Below are positions 1 to 11,009 of a stretch of 64,000 nt of DNA, one piece after another. Origin of the DNA: Tetrapyrgos nigripes (taxonomy: Eukaryota > Basidiomycota > Agaricomycetes > Agaricales > Campanellaceae); the NCBI GenBank assembly GCA_013368315.1, contig JAACJM010000044.1, positions 1-64,000 of the forward strand, written 5' to 3'. The stretch's first letter is position 1, and each line of letters opens with the position of its first letter. The position numbers and the translations under genes are program-made. Under the pieces are notes generated by a model, which made no database searches, was not told the origin of the DNA, and worked only from the letters and a program-made list of their open reading frames with translations.

Positions 1-276
1 CCATCCCACTCCCAACACTCGACTCCTGATAATGATACGGCGCTAATCTTATATCATCGTAGCTCATCCTACCTCCGGGAGTACAAAGTGGGTACTCACC
101 AGCACCCGAACTCTCTACATGGTCCCCATTGATCCGAGCCCCTGATCTTCTTTTCGTCGCATGGCCAGATCCAGGGTCTACTTTGAGGTAGGATGAGTCG
201 ACCCGCATCACACAAAATGACGTCAAGTTGTAATCAGGTTACAACATAGAGAAAGCAAAGAATAGCTGGAAATATT
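1..276. other. No recognisable feature at left edge
   Basis: No open frame of convincing length, no splice-like structure and no repeat shared with the rest of the window was seen. It could be the end of a gene lying outside the window. Confidence 0.4.
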
Positions 277-430
277 CTAGTAAGTTGTATTGACTTTAGA
301 ACTGATCACATATATTCTGACAGGATTGCAACTTTGCAAGTAGGGCTCCGCGCTGTACCAGTACTGTACAGTTTGTACTGGTACCGTATAACGGATACAG
401 TCCCATACCGTACAAGGTTGCTGCAGGGTC

Positions 431-484
431 CTATCCATATACCCGGTTGCACAATGGCCACTATGCAACAGGGTATATGGATAG
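431..484. repeat. 54-bp near-perfect palindrome
   Basis: Arms CTATCCATATACCC (431-444) and GGGTATATGGATAG (471-484) are exact reverse complements. GTTGCA (446-451) pairs with TGCAAC (464-469), and the centre is TGGCCA. Only three base pairs in the whole symmetric 54 bp mismatch. It would form a strong hairpin; the flanks also contain GTAC-rich sequence similar to that at 28.48-28.60 kb. Confidence 0.85.
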
Positions 485-589
485 TCTCGGATGCTCACAT
501 GCACAGATGTGTATTTCAATGCATCTGTGTATATGAACGTCTTGGACGTGAATGTCTCGGACATTCACAGACACATCCAACCCAAGTCC

Positions 590-1030
590 AACCAATCCCA
601 ACCCAAGGAAACCCAACCCTGCCCACCCAACCCTGCCCAACCCTACAAGCCTCACCCTGCCCAACCCTGCCCAACCCTGCCCACTCAACCCTGCCCGACC
701 CTACCCAACTCTGCCCAACTCTGCTCAACCCTGCCTGACCCTACCCAACCCTGTAAGCCGACCCTAGGCCCAGCCCTACCCAACCCTGTAAGCCGACCCT
801 AGGCCCAACCCTGCCCAACCCTGTAAGCCGACCCTAGGCCCAACCCTGCCCAACCCTACCCAACCCTGTAAGCCGACCCTAGGCCCAACCCTACCCAACC
901 CTGTAAGCCGACCCTAGGCCCAACCCTGCCCAACCCTGTAAGCCGACCCTAGGCCCAACCCTGCCCAACCCTGTAAGCCGACCCTAGGCTTGAACCCTAA
1001 TCGAACCCTATGAACCTCCCTATAACCCTA
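590..1030. repeat. CCCAACCCTG / telomere-like minisatellite
   Basis: Short CCCAACCCTGCC units grade into about seven longer units carrying the words TGTAAGCCGACCCTAGGC. The array ends in telomere-like CCCTAACCCTAA at about 1,022-1,035. The sequence is C-rich on the plus strand and gives long spurious open frames in several phases. No coding function is claimed. Confidence 0.8.
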
Positions 1031-1500
1031 ACCCTAAGTCCACGCAGATGAATGAGGAACAAGACGTGAATGACCAAGTCGTTCACACAGAATTAATGAG
1101 AAGAAAAAGGCGTGAACAACCAGGTCGTTCACACAGAATAAATGAGAGTAAAATTGCGTGAACGACCAAGTCGTTCACTCAGATTCATAAGAGCAAAAAG
1201 GTGTGAACGACTTAGTCGTCCATGCAGATGAATGAGGAACAAGGCGTGAACAACCAAGTCGTTCACGCAGAATTAATGAGAAGAAAAAGGCGTGAACAAC
1301 CAGGTCGTTCACACAGAATAAATGAGAGTAAAATTGCGTGAACGACCAAGTCGTTCACACAGATTCATGTGAGTAAAAAGGCGTAAACGACCAAGTCGTT
1401 CATGCAGATTCATGAGAGTAAAAAGGCGTGAACGACTTAGTCGTCCACGCAGATGAATGAGAGGAACAAGGCATGAACAACCAAGAAGTTCATGCAGATG
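1031..1500. repeat. Palindrome-bearing tandem array (units about 55-62 bp)
   Basis: About eight units, each with a hairpin whose consensus arms are GTGAACGAC and GTCGTTCAC separated by CAA. The unit beginning GCAGATGAATGAG recurs near 1,043, 1,223 and 1,456, so there is a higher-order period of about 180-230 bp made of three to four variant units. Confidence 0.8.
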
Positions 1501-1765
1501 TAAGTACTCTGCACACAGCATGGACGACTTGAGCGTCCAGCTGCGTGTCACTCAAAATCTCAATCCTATCAATATAAGTACTCTGCACGCAGCATGAACA
1601 ACTTGAGTGTCCAGCTGCGTGTCACTCAAAATCTCAATCCTATCAATATAAGTACTCTGCATGCAGCATGAACGACTTGAGTGTCCAGCTGCGTGTTACT
1701 CAAAATCTCAATCCTATCAATATAAGTACTCTGCATGCAGCATGAACGACTTGAGCGTCCAGCTG
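1501..1765. repeat. Four-copy 74-bp tandem repeat
   Basis: The word TAAGTACTCTGCA recurs at about 1,501, 1,575, 1,649 and 1,722, a regular 74-bp period. Each unit contains GGACGACTTGAGCGTCC or a variant, again a small imperfect palindrome with GACGA/GAGCGTC words like those of the neighbouring arrays. Confidence 0.8.
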
Positions 1766-1854
1766 ACAAAAAAAAATACTATCAATGTAAGTCAATGTCA
1801 GAAAAAAGTCTGCAGTAAATATACAATCAAGGTAAGTGCAGACACATCTCTCTC

Positions 1855-2095
1855 CTGTCTCTCCTCTCCCTCTCCCCTACCCCTCCTCTGCCCAAATCCT
1901 CCCCTTCCTCTACCCAAACCCTGCCCCTCCCCTGCCCCTCCCCTACCCAAATCCTGCCCCTCCCCTACCCAAATCCTGCCCCTCCCCTGCCCAAATCCTG
2001 CCCCTCCCCTGCCCAAATCCTGCCCCTCCCCTACCCCCCCTGGGGTAGACCCCTACTCAAACCCTAGGATATCCTAATAACCCTAACCCCCCCTA
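1855..2095. repeat. 22-bp GC-rich minisatellite, copy 1
   Basis: Units of the form CCCAAATCCTGCCCCTCCCCT (four good copies and two variants) are followed by a unique-looking tail that contains CCCCTGGGGTAGACCCC, CCTAGGATATCC and telomere-like CCCTAACC. The same array plus the same tail is present at 27.51-27.75 kb, so this is an interspersed composite repeat and not two independent arrays. Confidence 0.85.
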
Positions 2096-2372
2096 CGATC
2101 AAGGCTGCCTCCTGCACCCAACGCCAGCCAAAAATAAAAAAGTATATAGACAAAATATAAAAGGATTTTAATATGATAAAAATGACTGGACATAAAGGGT
2201 TGAAGGGTTTGAGGCAGGTTTAATTCAACTTTGAGGTGATGTTGAGCGGACAGATGATGGGAGAAAGGATGAAAGACATGTCAAGCTGAGTTTGAAAATT
2301 GTTGACTAAAGATCGGGTTAGGGATTGACTGTCAGCATCTATGAGCCACTATGTCTATGGATAGAGTGTTTG

Positions 2373-2407
2373 GGACGCTGTGAGCGTTCACTACGCTCAC
2401 AGCGTCC
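2373..2407. repeat. 14-bp-stem perfect hairpin
   Basis: GGACGCTGTGAGCG (2,373-2,386) and CGCTCACAGCGTCC (2,394-2,407) are exact reverse complements around a 7-nt loop. Near-identical stems occur at 26,593-26,627 (12-bp arms), tying the two satellite regions together. Confidence 0.9.
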
Positions 2408-2565
2408 ACATTATTCTATATATGTATGAATAGCTGAATGTATTTAATACCATTCGTGTTCATTCTCATCCATGCAGACACAGAATGCAACGCTGATGGC
2501 GGAGCATTCTGTATCATGCATACACAGAATGCTAACTACGCTGTGAGCGGAGCACTCTGTATCAT

Positions 2566-3280
2566 GCATGCATCATACAGAATGCAACGCTGACAGCGGA
2601 GCATCCTGTGTAATGCGGTGAACACTCAAGTCGTCTTTGACCGACTTCAGCGTTCACGCTGTGAGCGGAGCTATATATATGCAAGCTAGTGTCCGTGAAG
2701 GTTATGGACGCTCAGAACGTCCGTAAGATTTATGTGACTGTAGGATGCTCCGCTATCAGCGTTGCATTCTGTGCATGCATGCTCCACTGACAGCGGAGGT
2801 ATGGATGCTCGACTTGAGCGTCCTAAGTGAATGTTCCTCTCATGTATTTTTTTGACAAATTTGAAGAAAACAAAGAATTTTACGCATAAACAGGTTGTTT
2901 TGTTTGCACAGAAAAGTGCCCTGAAGTAATGCCTACATTTCCTATTTATAGGACCAGTGCATTAGAGGACTGGAAGTATTTTTAATTAAGCAAAAACAGT
3001 CAAAAGCAATATTGATGACTGTGTATTCCAAAGTTAATATATATTATCGACGTATATAGGTCAGTCTATAACGCTAGTCCATAGCTTTAAAATGGTGTAC
3101 TATTCAAGGAAAACGATTGAGAATTCATGTAGATATGAATTGTTTTCTCTCGGTGGCTGAAGATTAAGATTATATTTATGATATTTTCGTGAACGCTGAA
3201 GTCGGTCAAAGACGACTTGAGCGTTCACCGCATTATACAGGATGCTCCGCTGTCAGCGTTGCATTCTGTATGATGCATGC
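2566..3280. repeat. Foldback structure with 93-bp inverted arms
   Basis: The arm 2,566-2,658 and the reverse complement of 3,188-3,280 match along their length with few mismatches, for instance AATGCAACGCTGACAGCGG and GTCGTCTTTGACCGACTTC in both. The enclosed 530 bp is AT-rich and shows no gene. It could be a foldback or miniature DNA element, or an inverted duplication within the satellite block. No target duplication was recognised. Confidence 0.75.
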
Positions 3281-3343
3281 ATCATATGCTGATGAAGTCG
3301 GGGCTGCTAAAGAATGCCTCTCATGATTAGAATATATATATGC

Positions 3344-4990
3344 CCCCCGAAACCCTACTCCACCGATGACTAAACTCTAGTTTGTATTGTTCCACTCTTT
3401 GCAGGGGGATAGATGGTGGTCAATTCAGGATGTTTAGTGGGTGGTTGAGTGGCTGTAGCAGAAACAACATTAAGTCCACTTTCACTGCATGTGGGAAAAT
3501 ACGCGTTGGGAGGAGTTTTAAGGCCCAGGTCAAAGTGGCTTGTAGGCATGGCCCTACAGGATGGTTTTCCTGTTTCTGTAGATAAAATGGAAGATACTGG
3601 CACCCCATGCAGACTGCGCGTAAGTCGTCTAGGTATAGTCCGTGAGGGATACATTTTTGACACAGAAAAGAGCGAACTGGTCGATTATGGGTGAAAGGAA
3701 GGGTCTGTGCTGTAATGGGGCGCAGCATCAAGTTTCTGCTGTCAAATGGAATGTACTGACGCCCCGCCAGGAGTGGGCACCACTGGGAATGGCACACAAA
3801 ACCAGGTTGACGGTTGGGGGGGCAAAAATCAGCAACGACTTGAAGGCACAGACGTTGTTTGAGAATTCCGCATTGTATGGACCTGTGGGCTGGCTTATAT
3901 GTTAGGGGGGGTCATAGTGGACATTTTGGCGCCCCGCTGGAGCGGGGCGCTTGTCATCTTGGTACCCACAGGTGGTCATAGATTTCGGGGTGTGGGTGAA
4001 AGCAAGTTTCAAGGATTTCTCAGGAGGAGCATGGATTGGGGTTAGGGTTGGGGACTTAGTGATATGGTATCAACCCCCAGGAGTCCGAATCTTCAAGTTT
4101 TAAGGCAAACGGGGCAGCGGTTGTTGAGATAATCGCGAAACGACGCTGAAAAAGATGACATAATGGCCTGCAGACCAGGTACCCCAAAAAGTGCTCCCCC
4201 GGACCTGAGCCCGGAGCGCGCACAGTTTTCGAGGTCTGGGAATCCGAATCTGCAGTTTCTAGGACGACCGGACGAGCAGGGGACGATCAGTGTGCGGACC
4301 TTTGAAAAAAGCACCGATGTCCATTGTGGGAGCCAACCTATACATAGGAAGGGTCTGTGCTGTAATGGGGCGCAGCATCAAGTTTCTGCTGTAAAATGGA
4401 ATGTACTGACGCCCCGCCAGGAGTGGGCACCACTGGGAATGGCACACAAAACCAGGTTGACGGTTGGGGGGGCAAAATCAGCAACGACTTGAAGGCACAG
4501 ACGTTGTTTGAGAATTCCGCATTGTATGGACCTGTGGGCTGGCTTATATGTTAGGGGGGGTCATAGTGGACATTTTGGCGCCCCGCTCCAGCGGGGCGCT
4601 TGTCGTCTTGGTACCCATAGGTGGTCATAGATTTTGGGGTGTGGGTGAAAGCAAGTTTCAAGGATTTCTCAGGAGGAGCATGGATTGGGGTTAGGGTTGG
4701 GGACTTAGTGATATGGTATCAACCCCCAGGAGTCCGAATCTCCAAGTTTTAAGGCAAACGGGGCAGCGGCTGTTGAGATAATCGCGAAACGACGCTGAAA
4801 AAGATGACATAATGGCCTGCAGACCAGGTACCCCAAAAAGTGCTCCCCCGGACCTGAGCCCGGAGCGCGCACAGCTTTCGAGGTCTGGGAATCCGAATCT
4901 GCAGTTTTTAGGACGAACGGATGAGCAGGGGACGAGCAGTGTGCGGACCTTTGAAAAAAGCACCGATGTCCATTGTGGGAGCTAACCTAT
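3344..4990. repeat. Duplicated module, copy A (with internal tandem duplication)
   Basis: From CCGAAACCCTACTCC onward the sequence matches 5,983-6,985 nearly base for base. Within copy A the 3' part (3,698-4,347) is repeated in tandem at 4,348-4,990. Overlapping open frames persist on both strands (for example 3,370-3,663 minus and 3,449-3,694 plus) and are kept in copy B, but none has a recognisable domain. The part containing CGCCCCGCT/AGCGGGGCG forms a GC-rich hairpin near 3,930 and 4,577. The copies flank about 1 kb of unique DNA in direct orientation, as LTRs would, but the ends are not TG...CA. Confidence 0.75.
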
Positions 4991-5801
4991 GTATAGAGTT
5001 TTGAAAAGTTCATCAGAAGGGTTTCGAGGTGAGCTTTTGCTTTCCTTTGACCAGCTTCGTCTGATGTTCTGCAGGGATGGTGTTCTTACACAGTATACTT
5101 GCGTATGAAAAGCGAGTGGCCAAGGTTCGAGTTTAAAGAAAAGGTGTGTAGTCCTTTTGTCTTGTTCGGTACCAAACCACTCATCACACGTCCTCAGTCG
5201 TCTTTTTTGCTATGTTACTCTCCCTTTAAGAATATCGACTACGCTAGACATTACATTTTTCTTTGTCCATTTATTATAGGACCTTTTAGGTTGCGTTTGG
5301 TCCCGCCTCCGCTGTCAAAGTGAGTCCGCTGGTTCTTCGCTACCTGATATTGGTGTCTTACTGCTTCCTCAGGCTCCATCACACTCTGACCACGACGTTT
5401 GCAGAGGGGCTTTAACGTCCTTCAGGTGTAATGTCTTCAGATTTTTTACGTGGTTTAGTGGTTCTGACATCTCTCCAGGATCTGATACATACAATGAATT
5501 ATGCTCGCTGTTCCTGTATCTCTACTCTACATACTTGTTTTCAACATCTTCCCTGGTGGCCACCTCTCGTTCTTTCTTTAGTACCTATTGCATCATACTG
5601 TTCCCGTTTTCTGTGTGTTTGTTCTTGACTTGATGTGGTCATTTACGTTGTAGACAATATCTTGTAGCCATACGTATTTAATTATGGACTTGGTTGAGAA
5701 TTTTTGCATGTAGCAAGCTAAACTTTTTTGCTCGTCAGCTGCCTCAACCCTAGTTTGGGGTCAAGACCACTTATGTAATGTTATAAACCTGTCGCAGCCA
5801 A
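4991..5801. other. Unique spacer between repeat copies
   Basis: No recognisable gene. A few intron-like GTGAG...CTGCAG stretches near 5,030-5,075 and an open frame at 5,099-5,323 are seen, but no family can be assigned. It may be the interior of an element bounded by the two direct repeats, or simply host spacer. Confidence 0.35.
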
Positions 5802-5932
5802 CACGCCGAAAAGACAAAAATATCCGCTCGACAGATAGATCACATCACTACTACTGATATAAGATATATCTTTAAAAAAGTGTGTTTCTGTACGCCTTTC
5901 TGCCAAGCGGATATTTTTGTATTTTCGGCGTG
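5802..5932. mobile_element. 131-bp MITE, copy 1
   Basis: Terminal inverted repeats of about 31 bp start CACGCCGAAAA and contain AAAAATATCCGCTCG on both sides. The 132-bp sequence at 31,008-31,139 is almost identical. Three bases, CAA, flank both ends here and may be a target duplication. The element is too short to code for a protein and must be non-autonomous. A divergent half-copy (GTCGAGCGG...CCCTTTTCGGCGTG) lies near 7,090-7,121. Confidence 0.85.
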
Positions 5933-5982
5933 CAAACCAATACCTTGGCGCGTGGTCACGTGACTGCGCCACTGCTGCCTCC

Positions 5983-6985
5983 CCTCCGAAACCCTACTCC
6001 ACCGATGACTAAACTCTAGTTTGTGTTGTTCCACTCTTTGCAGGGGGATAGATGGTGGTCAATTCAGGATGTTTAGTGGGTGGTTGAGTGGCTGTAGCAG
6101 AAACAATATTAAGTCCACTTTCACTGCATGTGGGAAAATACGCGTTGGGAGGAGTTTTAAGGCCCAGGTCAAAGTGGCTTGTAGGCATGGCCCTACAGGA
6201 TGGTTTTCCTGTTTCTGTAGATGAAATGGAAGATACTGGCACCCCATGCAGACTGCGCGTAAGTCGTCTAGGTATAGTCCGTGAGGGATACATTTTTGAC
6301 ACAGAAAAGAGCGAACTGGTCGAGTATGGGTGAAAGGAAGGGTCTGTGCTGTAATGGGGTGCAGAATCAAGTTTCTGCTGTCAAATGGAATGTACTGACG
6401 CCCTGCCAGGAGTGGGCACCACTGGGAATGGGACACAAAACCAGGTTGACGGTTGGGGGGGCAAAATCAGCAACGACTTGAAGGCACAGACGTTGTTTGA
6501 GAATTCCAGATTGTATGGACCTGTGGGCTGGCTTATATGTTAGGGGGGGTCATAGTGGACATTTTGGCACCCCGCTCCAGCGGCGCGCTTGTTGTCTTGG
6601 TACCCATAGGTGGTCATAGATTTTGGGGTGTGGGTGAAAGCAAGTTTCAAGGATTTCTCAGGAGGAGCATGGATTGGGGTTAGGGTTGGGGACTTAGTTA
6701 TATGGTATCAACCCCCAGGAGTCCGAATCTTCAAGTTTTAAGGCAAACGGGGCAGCGGTTGTTGAGATAATCGCGAAACGACGCTGAAAAAGATGACATA
6801 ATGGCCTGCAGACCAGGTACCCCAAAAAGTGCTCCCCCGGACCTGAGCCCGGAGCGCGCACAGCTTTCGAGGTCTGGGAATCTGAATCTGCAGTTTTTAG
6901 GACGAACGGATGAGCAGGGGACGAGCAGTGTGCGGACCTTTGAAAAAAGCACCGATGTCCATTGTGGGAGCTAACCTATATATAG
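5983..6985. repeat. Duplicated module, copy B
   Basis: Single-unit copy of the 3,344-4,990 module, in the same orientation. The GC-rich hairpin of copy A is degraded here (CACCCCGCT...AGCGGCGCG), with changes at CpG sites. Copy B starts directly downstream of the 131-bp MITE. Confidence 0.75.
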
Positions 6986-6999
6986 CAACTTTCTGTTCA

Positions 7000-9720
7000 A
7001 ATATCTAGCTTACTGATACATCATCTTTTTGTACTTATATCTAGTTTCCAGATATATCTCATTTTCGTACACATATCCGGTCACATATCCGTCGAGCGGA
7101 ATTTGTCCCTTTTCGGCGTGTGGGGATATATTGTGGTAGGGACGCACGTCCCTCCCGTCGGATCAATACTTTATTTCACTTTCATGTCTACTATACTTTC
7201 TTACCTTCAATTCGCATTCACCGTCGTACTTACTAAAGATTCTTCTTTCTCAAACCGGTTAACTTCTAGCTGATGTCACCTCCGATCCCTCCCGGTCCGT
7301 CCCATCCTTCGCACAGTGCCTTGAGCAAGCACTGAGGGTCTTGGGAGTCCCCTACTGCGTCGTATTCTACATCTGATGGTTTACCGACTGGGAGAGAGAA
7401 GGGACAATTGGCAAAAAGTGAATCTGACTTTGCACTTGCAACGGGCTATTTCTATAATTATCTCGGACTTACTTTCCCCGACAGCTTCTCATTGATTCTA
7501 TTCCCCTATCCCTATTACTTACTGTCAACTGGGGTAAAGAGCCATCGCTTCGCGTGGCAAGTTATGAGGCCTTTTCATACACATTCATAGGATTTACAAC
7601 ACTACTCAAAAATGTGTCGTTAGGATGCACACAGTACACTCAATGAAGACCCCGATATGTGGGTGTATTGACTTGCACAAAGGGTTGGTACAAGCAGAAG
7701 TCAGACAACTGAGAACTAGTGGTGCTAAAATTATCTCTAAGTCCGTAGTTACTAAATATAAGGATACATTGGACAGCGGAACGCTGAAAAGTCAACGACA
7801 ATAAAAGAGCATACTATCCGAATGAACAACGTCAACTTCGAGTGATTTAAGCTGAAATTAAATGTCAGTGTTAACCCTATCCTGAGTGAAAGAAAGCACG
7901 CACTGGCAAGCAGCATGTATGGGCGCTTTAGTATCCTGTTCTTCCTACCAGTGAATGGGCTTGTGTATACACACCTTGTAGCCGGCTGTTGATGGGGGTG
8001 CAATTTTGGGTGATGTTGGTGATTAAGAACAATAGCCTGAACGAAATTGCGCACTATGGAGGAGCTGTTGAGATTTTGAGAGCTATGCGGGAGGAGGAGG
8101 CATAGGTGGAAGTGGGAGCGAAGAAGGGAGAGGGTGGTACTTGGTGACGACATCCAGGACGTATCATGTGAGGACAGGTTCTAGATTGATCCTTCGGTTG
8201 TCGGTATTGTAGGAGACCGGCAATAGCAAACCATAGTTATGCCAAGAATTGAAAAGGGTACTGGTCGTGTATCATATTCTCCAGCTCTGTGTCAGCAGAT
8301 TTTCAGCAATGATAGACCAGCCAAGAATGACAAATATATCAATCATTATAAGCAAGACATTAGCCAAAGGAAAACAATGTAGCATCCAAGGTCAATGCAC
8401 TTTCCAGAGAACAATTGGATTAAATATTGACCGTCTTCTCCCTATTTACAACCCTCATTTGCTGGGCTTGACATTGACATCCACCTACCGAATCCTGTTG
8501 CTTGAAGTACTGCATTGAATCAGCTAGCGGGACACGGATCTGTAAAAATCCCAACCATTCTCCATCCCCTGGATACCATTGGAAAGCTATTGACGATAGC
8601 TAAACCTTAGTATACTTTTCATGAGATTCAGTGAAGGACTGCCTGAGATATGAATATTTTATGTTGGAAAACCAGAAAGCTAAAATTGCACCCTACCGGG
8701 ACACATGTCATAAGGCTTTCTCAACGTCTGTTTCTGCCCTCTTCAATAGGACAATGCTCTTTGCCATGTATCCCATAGTTGGCACAACACCCAGCTTCAT
8801 CAGTGGTCATTATTTGTGAGGTATTTGACTAGCACAAGACCCAATATGTAGCCAAAGCTATTTTGTAGAAATGGTCAAGAGTGATGGTCAGATCACTGCG
8901 TAAATGTTGAAGATGAGTATAGATTCTGGATTGTACTCTACAGTATATCCTTAGAGGATAGTGTACAGGTAATTGGGGAATTTTAAGGCCTGCAAGACAG
9001 CCAAATAGGTGATAGGACTTTGTGGGGTGTGCGGGTGCTTCTTGAAACTGGCTTATGAATATGATTCTATCAACGTTGTAAAGATTCCATGAGCTTCATA
9101 GCACTCAATATACCCTCAGTACATTATAAGAATCCTTTTGGGACTTGGAAAGAGTGAATAGACTGAGCAAATGGCTTCCATAGTACATTGTAGGTGACTA
9201 TTTGAGGTATCATCAAAAGGTTTGATGCTATACTCGGTACATAAGCCTCCTAGTGCAGTTCCTGGACCTGAGTCTGATAGAATAGACCTCAGCCTGTGGA
9301 CTGAGCATGAAAACATGGAAAACGACCGAGAATTGAAGGAGCAAGACGTTTTGTCCCGCTTCCCTGCGTGTCCCGTTGCTTAGTTACGTGCAGTACGTAA
9401 GAGAGCAAAAACAGAGAGCTGATTTCGTTGGAGGGTTCTAAATCTGTACTCGAGATGAAGGCAAGCTTGAGGGACGGGATTGGAGAAACGAGACATGACG
9501 TCGTGGTTCAAGTCCGAGTCTAGGCAATTCGGTTGTCTTAGAGACCGCAATAGAAATCTGCAGGCGTGGGAAGATAGCAAAAGTCGACCTAAGTTAACTC
9601 GGCCTTTAAGAGGCCTCGTAATCTGTTTCTCAACATCGTCACTCGCTTCTCTTTGTAGATACTTACACTTTTATAGTTATATTGCGTTCCTTGCAGTAAA
9701 TTAGTATAAGTAGACACTAG
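7000..9720. other. Gene-poor AT-rich interval
   Basis: Only short unsupported frames occur here (for example 7,752-8,153 minus). No domain, splice pattern or family was recognised on either strand. The one recognisable item is the half-MITE end near 7,090-7,121. Confidence 0.4.
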
Positions 9721-9744
9721 TACTAGAAATCTGTATCTTTTCCT

Positions 9745-9865
9745 TCTGCGCACTTTTGAGCCCCACTGAGCCTGAGCCGAGCCTTTCGAGCCTTTCGATC
9801 CCCTATTCTTTGAGCCTTTCTTATTCTTTGAGCCTTTTCACGTCTTTGAGCCTTCTCGAACCCCC
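9745..9865. repeat. TTTGAGCC minisatellite
   Basis: Irregular units of about 11-14 bp such as GAGCCTTTC and TTTGAGCC repeat about ten times. The Lys/Ala/Gln-rich minus-strand frame at 9,723-9,965 is a by-product of this array. Confidence 0.6.
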
Positions 9866-10469
9866 TATCTGACGCGTTATTCTCACGCCGTCGCATTCCT
9901 TCTTTCACTCCCACTCCCATTTCCGAGACACGACCAGTTTCCCTTGGTCCTCGCTTGGACCTCAATCTCCTTCTTCAATATAAGAAGGTTGGTTGGAAAG
10001 AGAGAAGGGCTCGGAGTGCAAGACGTTGGCATGGCCGAGGGTGTGACGTCAGAACACGTCGACGACGACAAGATGGAGATTTAGTCCAACTTGAGACGAG
10101 GCGCGTGTCAATCTTCCCTTTGTACCGTCAATATCTTTTCTGAACTTTCTTCTACACAGGTTATTCGTTCTCGGGCTTCTTTGTTCTTTTGCACTGCTGT
10201 ATTAGCCGTTGTATTGTGTATTTCAATTACTACGAAGACTGCCACAAGCGGGACTTTCTTGGGTTTTGACGGATCCTTGGGGGCGTAAGGCCCCCTACGC
10301 ATGTGGAACAGTACCTCGGTGTGTCTTAACTCCTCTCATATAGTACGTGGGATACTGACCATGCTCATTGTAGTCGTCTGATTTGCGTCGCTTGTCCGGG
10401 AGTCAATATTTGCTGAACGTGGTCGCTTGAAAAGAATCTTCAACCTTTCCTCCATGTATTCAATTTGGG

Positions 10470-10690
10470 TTAGAACATGAGATGTTTTGAGTCCATGGGC
10501 TCGAAACTTGCTCTATTTGGATGTAAAGAATAACGATGCACGCAGGAGACGGTCCAAGCGTTGTCTAGTCAGCGTGCACTACAACTTTTACATTCCGCTC
10601 TACTGTGATCGTCAAAAACACCACCACCCATATACCCAGTCAAATCCTCACAACCCCAGCTCCTTCCTCAAAATACCTTCTTTCTAGAAA
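10470..10690 (-). pseudogene. Relict end of PLP aminotransferase (class V-like), copy 1
   Basis: This stretch is the same sequence, in the same orientation, as about 25,995-26,235. On the minus strand it ends with the codons for LRKELGL and a TGA at 10,648-10,650, matching the C-terminus encoded at 26.2 kb. Everything upstream of the last dozen codons is missing. It is an eroded duplicate of a gene end plus its 3' flank. Confidence 0.5.
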
Positions 10691-11009
10691 CCTTAACCGA
10701 GCCCGTGAAGTAGCCCGCATTAGCTTATTCCAGGTTGAAAGTCCACCAGCACACGCACAATTCTGGTAGTCAAAAGGTATGGCTCACATAATAATATATT
10801 TCTTCTCGACTCCGATCTCTTCTGTCCTTTCTTCCACCTCCAGTTATTTCAGCAATGTCAATAGTTTGCCAGGCTCACATCGATCTCCACGATGATCAAA
10901 TCTTTTTGGGGAAGGAGCATTACATATGTATATGTACATGTCGTGGACAGTCGATATGACATTGACGGGCACGCCGCATCGACGCCGCATGTGCCAATTT
11001 ATCCGTCTG

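Noticed and set aside
334..802. Several overlapping Pro/Thr-rich open frames on both strands
   Set aside because: They are by-products of the CCCAACCCTG minisatellite and appear in all phases.
600..1035. Chromosome end (telomere)
   Set aside because: Only two CCCTAA copies in a row and unique DNA continues on both sides, so at most a subtelomere-like or interstitial repeat.
1031..1500. CRISPR-like array
   Set aside because: Units are contiguous tandem repeats with no unique spacers, and the genome is eukaryotic.
1661..2077. 138-codon Pro/Ser-rich frame
   Set aside because: Entirely inside the 74-bp and 22-bp repeat arrays; the same pattern recurs at 27.5 kb in several frames.
3370..3797. 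Overlapping minus-strand frames kept in both repeat copies
   Set aside because: Conservation is explained by the recent duplication; no domain, no splice support and frames are open on both strands.
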